The notes under the pieces are model-generated. The model was given only the letters and a program-made list of their open reading frames with translations, was not told where the DNA came from and did no database searches. A stretch of 6,151 bases of DNA from Methanobacteriota archaeon (GTDB lineage: Archaea > Hydrothermarchaeota > Hydrothermarchaeia > Hydrothermarchaeales > SZUA-236). Location of the stretch: assembly GCA_003695745.1 (NCBI GenBank), contig RFHW01000081.1, positions 1 to 6,151 on the forward strand. The letters are read 5' to 3'. The number at the start of each line of letters is the position of its first letter. The stretch's first letter is position 1. Below, in pieces: positions 1 through 5,182 of this stretch. Position numbers and translations under genes: made by a program.

Positions 1-1266
1 GCCCTTCAGGTTGCCCTGGATGTGCTGTCCATTGAGGATGCCCTCACCATCGCCGAGGAGGCTGTGGCTGGCGGTGCGAACTGGCTTGAGGCCGGGACGC
101 CGCTCATCAAGAACCATGGGATGGTAGCTGTGAAAAGGCTGAAAGGTGCTTTCCCCGATGCTGTTGTTGTGGCTGACCTCAAGACCATGGACACCGGAGA
201 CATCGAGGTGGAGATGGCGGCGAAGAACGGCGCTGACGTTGTCGGGGTGCTGGGTGTGGCCCCTGACATGACCATCAAGCGCGCTGTGAACACCGCCTCC
301 GCCCACAATGTGAAGATCATGGCAGACCTCATCGGCGTGAAGGATAAGCTGGGCCGGGCAAGGGAGCTTGAGGAGCTGGGTGTAGACTACATCCTGGTGC
401 ACACGCCCCTGGATGTGCAGCGGGTCATGCTTGAGAAGGTGGACGCGGCGCTGGATGAACTAAAAGGGCTTATCAAAAACGTTGAGGTGCCTGTGGCTGC
501 GGCCGGAGGCATCACCCTTGAGACGGCTCCTCACCTCCGTGACGCCGGTGTGAGCATATTCGTCGTGGGCCGGGCCCTGACCAAGGCAAAGGATGTGACC
601 GGCACGGCAAGGCGGTTCTGCGAGATAATCGGCGTCATGCCTGAGGAGAAAAAGGAAAAGATCCCGGAGCCCGGGCAGATGCTCAAGGAGTTTGAGGCGC
701 TGCCCACGCCATTTATCTCAGACGCCATGAAGCGCTTTGGAGCGATGCGAGGGCTTCGCCCTGTGGTCAAAGGTGTGCGGGTGGCAGGCCCTGCCTATAC
801 GGTGCGGACGCTGGGCGGCGACTGGGGCAAGGTGGTGAAGGCCGTTGACCTGGCATCTCCGGGCGATGTTATCGTGGTGGACGCCCAGGGGATGGATGTT
901 GCGGTGTGGGGCGAGCTTGCCACGTTGAGCGCCATGAAACGAGGGATCAAGGCGGTGGTCATAGACGGCGGGATACGGGATGTGGATGACATAGAGAGGC
1001 TTGGATTCCCGGCATGGGCCAGGCATATCGCTCCAAATGCAGGAGAGCCCCATGGCCACGGCAGGCTCAACGAGCCTATCGCCTGCGCAGGCCAGCCCGT
1101 GTCCCCCGGCGATATCGTTGTTGCCGACGAGATCGGTGTGGTGGTGGTGCCCCGTGAGCGCGCCTATGAGATACTGAAGAAGGCAAAAGAAGTGGCAAAG
1201 AAGGAAAAGAGGTACAAAGAGGGGATCGAGAGAGGCAGGACCCTGTCAGAGATATTCGGCCTCTGA
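1..1266 (+). CDS. Hps-RraA fusion: 3-hexulose-6-phosphate synthase with C-terminal RraA/aldolase-like domain (5' partial)
   Basis: The reading frame is open to the first base of the window and the residues before the first GTG (position 22) match the Hps first strand (LQVALD), so the true start lies upstream and GTG22 is not the start. The N-terminal half is an Hps/OMP-decarboxylase-fold barrel that interconverts ribulose 5-phosphate plus formaldehyde and hexulose 6-phosphate. Key residues are all present: Asp at 19-21, Glu of EAGTP at 88-90, the DLKTMD motif at 175-192, AAGGI, and the phosphate-binding GRALT with Arg at 571-573. From about position 680 to the end it is an RraA/HMG-aldolase-like domain with DGGIRD at 964-981. 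The residue 21 positions before that Arg is Glu (913-915), where characterised aldolases of the family have Asp. This fusion is known in methanogens, but the role of the RraA half is not settled. It is a cytoplasmic enzyme and first in the cluster. Confidence 0.93.
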   Translation, partial: ALQVALDVLSIEDALTIAEEAVAGGANWLEAGTPLIKNHGMVAVKRLKGAFPDAVVVADLKTMDTGDIEVEMAAKNGADVVGVLGVAPDMTIKRAVNTASAHNVKIMADLIGVKDKLGRARELEELGVDYILVHTPLDVQRVMLEKVDAALDELKGLIKNVEVPVAAAGGITLETAPHLRDAGVSIFVVGRALTKAKDVTGTARRFCEIIGVMPEEKKEKIPEPGQMLKEFEALPTPFISDAMKRFGAMRGLRPVVKGVRVAGPAYTVRTLGGDWGKVVKAVDLASPGDVIVVDAQGMDVAVWGELATLSAMKRGIKAVVIDGGIRDVDDIERLGFPAWARHIAPNAGEPHGHGRLNEPIACAGQPVSPGDIVVADEIGVVVVPRERAYEILKKAKEVAKKEKRYKEGIERGRTLSEIFGL

Positions 1267-1285
1267 GAAAACCCCCCTCAGTATA

Positions 1286-1300
1286 GAAAAAGGTTAAATA
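1286..1300 (+). promoter_or_regulatory. Possible archaeal BRE/TATA element before the 102-residue gene
   Basis: The purine-rich GAAAAAGG is followed by TTAAATA in the 50-base gap after the Hps-RraA stop. It resembles the AAAGGTTTTATAA element at the window's right edge. The predicted transcription start, about 25 bases downstream, falls close to the ATG at 1317, which would give a leaderless or nearly leaderless message. The match is weak and the cluster could equally be read through from upstream. Confidence 0.3.
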
Positions 1301-1316
1301 GGAATTCGGGAGATGG

Positions 1317-1625
1317 ATGGGTCGGTGGTTTGATTTGACTGCAGCAACAGAGGAGACAGAGGAAACGGTTTTTCACAAGAAGCTGAAGGTGAAGATGAAG
1401 GACAAGGGCGATGAGGGCCGTATCGCCTTTCTCAAGGATTATCTGGATTTTCTCCTGCGGGCCAAGCGGACGCTGCCTCCGGACTTCCCCACCTTTGCAA
1501 GGGAGATCATGGGGATGGATGAGCGCAGGGGCTGGATACACATCAGGATCTGGCACCGGGAGAGCGAGCTCGTGGAGTTCGCGCGCAGCCGGGGCTACGA
1601 CTACAAGATAGAGCACTATGATTGA
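1317..1625 (+). CDS. Conserved-context hypothetical protein, 102 residues
   Basis: I do not recognise this protein. It is small, soluble and highly charged. There is a Lys-rich stretch at residues 22-30, and a central segment (about 36-68) with a Leu/Tyr-rich helix-like part followed by a PPDFPTF motif. The end is aromatic and basic (RGWIHIRIWHRESEL). No signal peptide, membrane segment or Cys/His cluster is seen. GGGAG at 1308-1312 lies 4 bases before the ATG, which is close for a ribosome binding site, so an internal start such as ATG1395 is possible. Its stop overlaps the Fae-Hps start by 8 bases (1618-1625), which implies translational coupling. It sits between two formaldehyde/Hps genes, so a role linked to that pathway is plausible, but this is inference from position only. 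Confidence 0.72.
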   Translation: MGRWFDLTAATEETEETVFHKKLKVKMKDKGDEGRIAFLKDYLDFLLRAKRTLPPDFPTFAREIMGMDERRGWIHIRIWHRESELVEFARSRGYDYKIEHYD

Positions 1626-2790
1626 CGGGGGTTTTGCCATTGGTGAGGCCCTTGTGGGTGAGGAGCCTGAGATAGCTCACATCGACCTTGTGGTGGGCAG
1701 AAAGGACGGGCCCATCGGATCGGCCTTCGCATCATCCCTCGCCCAGCCGCGGATGGGGCACACCCCTATTCTGGCGGTGGTGCGGCCCAACCTGCCTGTG
1801 AAACCAGCGACCCTGATCGTGCCCAAGGTGACCATCCGTGATCTGGAGGGTGCTGAGCGCATCTTCGGCCCGGCCCAGAGCGCCGTGTCCAAGGCGGTGG
1901 CCGACGCCGTTGACGAAGGCATCCTACCCCGGGAAAGTGTGGAGGAGCTGGCGATCATCGTCTCTGTCTTCATCCACCCCCGTGGCAAGGACTACCAGCG
2001 CATCTACAGATACAATTATGCCGCCACCAAGCTCGCGCTGAAGCGGGCGGTGGAGGGCTTCCCAGGGATTGACGTGGTCCTTGAGGAGAAGCCAAAGGCC
2101 GCCCATGAGATGATCGGCTTCAGGATAAACAACCTCGAGCAGCCACCTTATCTGGGTGTGGAGCTGGTCCATGACGACTGGCGGCGAGTGGAGGGTATCC
2201 TGAGGGCCCTGCCGCGCAAGGACGGGATCATACTCAAGGCCGGCGCGCCGCTCATCAAGCGCTATGGCGTGGAGGTGTGCCAGAAGATACATCAGATCAG
2301 GCCTGAAACCGTGGTCATCGCCGATATGAAGAGCCTTGACACCGGGAACCTTGAGGCGAGGATGGCAGGCGACGCCACGGCCGATGTGGCGGTCTTCTCA
2401 GGTCGTGCGCCCCTTAAGACGATGGAGCGTTTCATCGAGGAGGCCCATAAGGTCGGGGCCCTCGCCTATATGGACACCATAAACGTGGAGGACCCCCTTG
2501 AGGTAATAAACCAGCTCCAGATGAAGCCCGATATTGTGGAGCTCCATGCCACTGGAGAGAAGAGCAGGATCGCCAGGATCAAAGAGGCCTGCGGCCCCCG
2601 TTCGCTGGTGGCTGTGGCAGGGGAGTTTGAGGTAGATGAGGCTAAGAGGCTGAGGGATGCAGGCGCCGATATTATCGTGCTGGGCGAGACCATCACCGAG
2701 GCAGGGGACATCAACAAGACCGCCACCGATTACCTGCAGGGGCTCGGCATCTATGAGGTGGACCAGTTCAGGATCATGACAGACTTCTGA
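1618..2790 (+). CDS. fae-hps: Fae-Hps fusion: formaldehyde-activating enzyme with a degenerate hexulose-6-phosphate synthase domain
   Basis: Residues 1-165 form an intact Fae domain, which condenses formaldehyde with tetrahydromethanopterin to methylene-H4MPT. It has IGEALVG, the catalytic His (H21 in AHIDL), GHTP, RPNL, IFGPAQ and FIHP. Residues 177-390 are an Hps barrel ending in DQFRIMTDF, the usual end of archaeal Fae-Hps, and the 390-residue length is normal. The Hps half has lost key residues by alignment with its neighbours: strand-1 Asp is Val184, Glu of EAGTP is Lys207, GG of the phosphate site is GE (336), and Arg of GRAIT is Glu357. It keeps D236, K238 and D241 of the DxKxxD motif, and H310. 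The Fae activity is therefore probably intact while the Hps site alone is probably inactive. Start ATG1618 fits the family N-terminus and overlaps the upstream gene. A TGA-TAA double stop ends it. The assignment is sure; loss of Hps activity is inferred. Confidence 0.95.
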   Translation: MIDGGFAIGEALVGEEPEIAHIDLVVGRKDGPIGSAFASSLAQPRMGHTPILAVVRPNLPVKPATLIVPKVTIRDLEGAERIFGPAQSAVSKAVADAVDEGILPRESVEELAIIVSVFIHPRGKDYQRIYRYNYAATKLALKRAVEGFPGIDVVLEEKPKAAHEMIGFRINNLEQPPYLGVELVHDDWRRVEGILRALPRKDGIILKAGAPLIKRYGVEVCQKIHQIRPETVVIADMKSLDTGNLEARMAGDATADVAVFSGRAPLKTMERFIEEAHKVGALAYMDTINVEDPLEVINQLQMKPDIVELHATGEKSRIARIKEACGPRSLVAVAGEFEVDEAKRLRDAGADIIVLGETITEAGDINKTATDYLQGLGIYEVDQFRIMTDF

Positions 2791-2820
2791 TAAGTGATAG
2801 GTGTGAGGAAGAGGATCGAG

Positions 2821-3483
2821 ATGACAGCCGATGAAAAGTTGAATAACCCGCCTTATCTGGAGGTGGCCTTTGACATACCTGACTGGAGGCGCGTGGAAGG
2901 CGTGATACGGGCGCTCCCCGACCATCCGGCGGTGGTGATCGAGGCCGGCACCCCGCTCATCAAGCGCTATGGCGTGGAGGTTTGTCGGAAGATACATCAG
3001 ATACGGCCGAGGGCCGTAGTGCTGGCTGACCTCAAGACCATGAGCTCGGGCCTGCGGGAGGCGCGGATGGCAGCGCAGGCCACGGCCGACGTGGTCTCCT
3101 TCGCCGGTGTGGCGCCCCTTGGGACGCAGGAGGCCTTCATCGAGGAGTGCCATGAACAGGGCGTCCTCGCCCTTCTGGACACGATCAACCTCCATGACCC
3201 GCTGCCAACGCTACGCAAGCTCAGGGTCAAACCCGATGTGGTGGAGCTGCACAGGGCAATCGACCTGGAGCTCACCGACACGGCGCATCAGTGGGGCAAC
3301 ATACCGGAGATAAAAGAGGCCATCGGCGGCGGACCCGTCGCGGTGGCCGGCGGCATACGGCTCCCCAAGGTCAAAGAAGCACTCGCATCCAAGGCAGACA
3401 TCCTCGTGGTGGGCAGGGCCATCACCGTGGCAAAGGACGTGAACAGCGCGGCCAGAGCGTTCCTCCGGGAGATGGGTGTCTGA
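2821..3483 (+). CDS. hps: Stand-alone 3-hexulose-6-phosphate synthase, derived from a Fae-Hps type domain
   Basis: This is a 220-residue single-domain Hps, close to the usual length. It is closest in the window to the Hps half of the preceding Fae-Hps, with which it shares a 29-base exact match (2248-2276 and 2953-2981) and many identical stretches such as PLIKRYGVEVC. It was therefore probably born by tandem duplication. Visible active-site residues are D18, E41 of EAGTP, D70 and K72, H144, GG at 177-178 and R199 of GRAIT. The last Asp of the DxKxxD motif is Ser75 (DLKTMS). In this fold that Asp normally reaches into the neighbouring subunit's site. ATG2821 is preferred because GAGG at 2811-2814 lies 6 bases upstream and NNPPYLEVAFD follows soon after. 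GTG2794 and GTG2803 in the same frame would add up to 9 residues. The gene is 30 bases after Fae-Hps and converges on vapC. The last 17 codons are repeated at 4228-4276. Confidence 0.92.
   Translation: MTADEKLNNPPYLEVAFDIPDWRRVEGVIRALPDHPAVVIEAGTPLIKRYGVEVCRKIHQIRPRAVVLADLKTMSSGLREARMAAQATADVVSFAGVAPLGTQEAFIEECHEQGVLALLDTINLHDPLPTLRKLRVKPDVVELHRAIDLELTDTAHQWGNIPEIKEAIGGGPVAVAGGIRLPKVKEALASKADILVVGRAITVAKDVNSAARAFLREMGV
3428..3476 (+). repeat. 49-bp direct repeat, left copy (3' end of hps)
   Basis: This is identical base for base to 4228-4276, exactly 800 bp away. One mismatch at 3477 is followed by three more matching bases. It codes for the C-terminal residues of Hps (AKDVNSAARAFLREMG) and stops four bases short of the TGA. 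The two copies bracket vapBC. Confidence 0.97.
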
Positions 3484-3503
3484 AGCCGGGTGTTTCAGAT
3501 CTC

Positions 3504-3902
3504 TCAGGGCAGGGCTTTTATCCCTTCTGTCTCTTTGAGCCTCTTGTCGAAGGTGAGAAGTTTTTCGATGCCGTTCTGTCTCATCACCGCGATTATCGTG
3601 CAGTCTGTGAAGCTCATCCCCTCTTTCTGAAACAGCGTCCATGCCTCCCTGAAGGATTCCTCATCCACTTTAAGCATCTTGAGCTCTGAGGAAAGGAGAT
3701 AATCGCCGACTTCAACCGCCTTCTCCAACCCCACTTTAACCAGGGTCACCGTCACCACCTCGTCGAAGATGTAATCCGATATCCAGGGCTCTCCAAATTC
3801 CCCTTCCACACACCTCGTCAGGAGCTGCACTGCCTCTTTGTGGTGCTCAACCCTTGAGTTGTGGTAGGCCACGAGGACGCTTGAGTCTATGAAGATGGGC
3901 AT
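3504..3902 (-). CDS. vapC: VapC-type PIN-domain toxin ribonuclease
   Basis: This 132-residue PIN domain has the four expected acidic metal ligands: D6 (FIDSS), E48 (FDEVV), D100 (FTDCTI) and D119 (TFDKR). Length and layout are typical of VapC. Members of this family cut RNA (tRNA, rRNA or mRNA) in the cytoplasm with Mg2+ or Mn2+ and are held inactive by VapB. The true target here cannot be read from sequence. ATG3902 lies 5 bases after the vapB stop with no clear ribosome binding site, so translation is probably coupled to vapB. The gene runs towards hps, with only 20 bases between the two stops. All catalytic residues are intact, so the toxin should be active. The whole pair lies inside the 49-bp direct repeat. 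Confidence 0.93.
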   Translation of the reverse strand: MPIFIDSSVLVAYHNSRVEHHKEAVQLLTRCVEGEFGEPWISDYIFDEVVTVTLVKVGLEKAVEVGDYLLSSELKMLKVDEESFREAWTLFQKEGMSFTDCTIIAVMRQNGIEKLLTFDKRLKETEGIKALP

Positions 3903-3907
3903 GCTAT

Positions 3908-4141
3908 CTATCGGTATAGGAGGCTGTCTATCTCGGTGCTGGTCTTCTCGGTGCCCTCGCCCCAGTCGATGGGTTTCAGGTCGAGCAGGCTCTTTGCAGG
4001 GCCCCTTTCCTCATGCTTTTTTTCAAGCCAGAATTTCATCGCCCTTGTCACGGCCTGACCGAGCTTCTGCCCTTCCTTAACAGCCTCTGCCTTGAATCTC
4101 CTGAAGACCTTTTCGTCCACGTCCCGCACGGTTATGTTCAT
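3908..4141 (-). CDS. vapB: VapB-type ribbon-helix-helix antitoxin
   Basis: This is a 77-residue protein. Residues 1-42 fit a ribbon-helix-helix DNA-binding fold: strand MNITVRDVD, helix EKVFRRFKAEAVKEG, then the helix KLGQAVTRAMKFWLEKK. Residues 50-77 are an extended acidic and Trp-containing tail of the kind that plugs the VapC active site. I chose ATG4141 because GGTGA lies about 5 bases upstream and the protein then begins directly with the DNA-binding strand. In-frame GTG codons up to 4153 would overlap that ribosome site. It is the first gene of the vapBC operon. By analogy with the family, VapB and the VapBC complex should repress their own promoter, and a palindrome suited to this lies 12 bases upstream of the start. 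Confidence 0.9.
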   Translation of the reverse strand: MNITVRDVDEKVFRRFKAEAVKEGQKLGQAVTRAMKFWLEKKHEERGPAKSLLDLKPIDWGEGTEKTSTEIDSLLYR

Positions 4142-4153
4142 ACATGTCACCAC

Positions 4154-4171
4154 TTGTAAACTTGTTTACAA
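4154..4171 (-). promoter_or_regulatory. Palindromic operator candidate of vapBC
   Basis: TTGTAAAC-TT-GTTTACAA is a perfect inverted repeat with 8-base arms and a 2-base spacer, placed 12 bases before the vapB start. Ribbon-helix-helix antitoxins bind as dimers to palindromes at their own promoter, so this is the likely autoregulatory site. The matching TATA element is unclear. A weak AT-rich candidate is GAATAATCTTTTA on the minus strand around 4180-4192. Confidence 0.7.
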
Positions 4172-4227
4172 ATAACATCTAAAAGATTATTCAAACACCC
4201 TCTTAAATCCAAAAAGAACAACCACAA

Positions 4228-4276
4228 TGGCAAAGGACGTGAACAGCGCGGCCAGAGCGTTCCTCCGGGAGATGGG
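4228..4276 (+). repeat. 49-bp direct repeat, right copy (orphan hps 3' fragment)
   Basis: This is an exact copy of 3428-3476, but it is GC-rich sequence embedded in AT-rich flanks with no hps gene attached. An ATG at 4227 restores the hps frame, giving a 34-codon open frame that runs to a TAG at 4329-4331. I do not regard this as a real gene. Its TAG overlaps the ATG of the next gene. Confidence 0.97.
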
Positions 4277-4287
4277 AGTCCCTACTA

Positions 4288-4295
4288 TTTTATAT
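4288..4295 (+). promoter_or_regulatory. TATA box candidate for the membrane-protein gene
   Basis: TTTTATAT starts 37 bases before ATG4325, so the predicted transcription start is near 4317 with a very short leader. It begins 12 bases after the right repeat copy, so the promoter belongs to the AT-rich sequence and not to the repeat. The surroundings are AT-rich, so chance matches are likely. Confidence 0.45.
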
Positions 4296-4324
4296 TTCAC
4301 TAATGTGATTTTGTTAGAGATGAC

Positions 4325-4816
4325 ATGGTAGTGGAAAATCTTGGTTGGAAGGAATTCTTAAAGCTAAACCGAGGAAAGGTTTTGATCAGTCTTGGCGTGG
4401 CCTTGTCCTTTTATCTTTTTAGATTCCTTAATACATTATTGACGTACCCAGATGCGACATTAATCCGTCCAATCAATTACACCTCACTTCCTGATAGTTT
4501 AATTATCCTATTGGTTTATGCAATTTCAATCCTGTTAAATGCCATTTTATTCTATCCTTTTTCGTGTTCTTTGTACTTCCTTTACCATGGATTTCGAGAG
4601 AAGCGATTCAGAGAGGTTATTAGAATAAAAAAAGTATTATTCAGCCTTATTTTCTTAAATCCCATTTCAATCGCTACAATACCTCTAGTGCTTCTTTTCA
4701 TAAAGATCGCCTTAGGCCCTCATATGCAATGCGGGGTCTATATTGCAGAGGTCCTGCCGAATTCTTATGCAAGGAGAGATTGGGCTGCAGGAAAAGACGG
4801 TCATCGTGGGGATTAA
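4325..4816 (+). CDS. Multi-pass membrane protein, N-terminal part of a frameshifted PDZ-domain protein
   Basis: The readable frame gives 163 residues with hydrophobic spans at about 19-39, 58-88 (long, perhaps two helices) and 102-130, separated by short Lys/Arg-rich loops. Residues 137-147 (GVYIAEVLPNS) are the first strand and loop of a PDZ domain, which usually continues with a small residue and a GL motif. Here the text turns into unrelated sequence (YARRDW...) and stops. The expected PDZ continuation is found one frame over from about 4767. The original gene therefore probably ran 4325-5048. No HExxH or other protease motif is seen in the membrane part, so I do not call it a site-2 protease. 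Codon use is AT-rich, unlike the GC-rich neighbours. There is no strong ribosome binding site. The gene is either broken or affected by a sequencing error. Confidence 0.6.
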   Translation: MVVENLGWKEFLKLNRGKVLISLGVALSFYLFRFLNTLLTYPDATLIRPINYTSLPDSLIILLVYAISILLNAILFYPFSCSLYFLYHGFREKRFREVIRIKKVLFSLIFLNPISIATIPLVLLFIKIALGPHMQCGVYIAEVLPNSYARRDWAAGKDGHRGD

Positions 4817-5048
4817 TGGCAAACCAGTTAGAAATGTCTCAGAATTCCAAAGAATCCTGGACACTTTGGAAAATGACCAGGAGGTTTCCATTACCTGGAG
4901 CAGAGAAGGGCGGTGGTATGGAGGTCAAAATATTAAAGTTAAAAAGCCCTTAGGAGTTAAAATAGGCACTTACACTCCCTTGGAAGGTAGTTGGGAATGT
5001 GATCAAATCTCACTGTTCGAAAAGGAGTTAAAACAATCGCAGGCTTGA
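4743..5048 (+). CDS. C-terminal PDZ-domain fragment of the same frameshifted protein
   Basis: The frame opens at a TTG (4743), but homology-like sequence starts only around ATG4767. GLQEKTVIVGINGKPV followed by NVSEFQRILDTL is a textbook second half of a PDZ domain: the GL turn, an I-x-x-I-N-G-x-x-V strand pair and a helix. It is followed by a beta-rich tail (EVSITWSREGRWYGG, then KPLGVKIGTYTP). PDZ domains bind peptide C-termini, often next to proteases or in envelope quality control, and here the domain would follow the membrane helices. The first PDZ strand is in the other frame, upstream of 4766, so this piece alone would not fold as a complete PDZ domain. It is probably not an independent gene. 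Confidence 0.55.
   Translation: MQRSCRILMQGEIGLQEKTVIVGINGKPVRNVSEFQRILDTLENDQEVSITWSREGRWYGGQNIKVKKPLGVKIGTYTPLEGSWECDQISLFEKELKQSQA
4760..4769 (+). other. Frameshift point inside the PDZ domain
   Basis: Frame one reads ...CTG CCG AAT TCT (LPNS). Skipping one base, T4766, puts the next codon at ATG4767 and the protein continues MQGEIGLQEKTVI. A one-base gain or a two-base loss at this spot would explain the break. There is no long homopolymer here, so simple slippage is not obvious. Confidence 0.7.
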
Positions 5049-5093
5049 ATGAAATCGGTTTGTGAGCCACTCAATTTGTTCCTTCTTTTCCAT
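5028..5093 (-). CDS. Possible 21-residue reading frame, perhaps a gene truncated at its 5' end region
   Basis: On the minus strand GGGGAGG (5099-5105) lies 5 bases before an ATG that opens MEKKEQIEWLTNRF and then stops after 21 codons at 5028-5030. The TATA-like stretch at 5124-5131 also reads TATATAAA on this strand, at a suitable distance for transcription towards the left. A strong ribosome site and promoter on so short a frame suggest the start of a longer gene whose remainder was lost where the AT-rich sequence begins. It overlaps the 3' end of the PDZ fragment. It could also be chance. Confidence 0.25.
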   Translation of the reverse strand: MEKKEQIEWLTNRFHSSLRLF

Positions 5094-5116
5094 CACGTCC
5101 TCCCCTGCTTCCATTC

Positions 5117-5131
5117 AGAAGCCTTTATATA
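5117..5131 (+). promoter_or_regulatory. BRE/TATA promoter of the rhodanese lipoprotein gene
   Basis: The purine-rich AGAAGCC (BRE-like) is followed by TTTATATA at 5124-5131. The predicted start is about 5152, leaving a leader of about 30 bases that contains the ribosome site. The gap 5049-5116 before it holds only a pyrimidine-rich tract on this strand (about 5076-5106), which could help end transcription from the left. Confidence 0.72.
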
Positions 5132-5167
5132 TCATATCAACAGATTTCGATACATCAAAGATCATAT

Positions 5168-5173
5168 GGGAGG
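5168..5173 (+). promoter_or_regulatory. Shine-Dalgarno sequence of the rhodanese gene
   Basis: GGGAGG lies 9 bases before ATG5183. It is the strongest plus-strand ribosome site in the window and fixes the start just ahead of the signal peptide. Confidence 0.85.
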
Positions 5174-5182
5174 TTTTGGATT

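Noticed and set aside
22..24. GTG at 22 as the start of Hps-RraA
   Set aside because: The upstream in-frame residues ALQVALD match the first Hps strand including its catalytic Asp, so the gene starts before the window.
718..1070. Long minus-strand open frames inside Hps-RraA
   Set aside because: They lie opposite a well-conserved gene, have no domain signature or ribosome site, and are rich in Pro/His/Arg/Ser as expected of shadow frames in GC-rich DNA.
2398..3195. 265-codon minus-strand open frame across Fae-Hps and Hps
   Set aside because: It is a shadow spanning two real genes. Its internal similarity simply mirrors the duplicated Hps sequence on the plus strand.
3291..3689. 132-codon plus-strand frame across the hps end and vapC
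   Set aside because: It runs out of frame through hps and antisense to vapC. The N-terminal part is Arg/Gly/His-rich noise.
3428..4276. CRISPR array
   Set aside because: There are only two repeat copies, 751 bases apart, and one is coding sequence, so this is not an array.
4297..4308. TCAC-TAAT-GTGA inverted repeat before the membrane gene
   Set aside because: The arms are only four bases in AT-rich DNA and do not extend, so it is too weak to call an operator.
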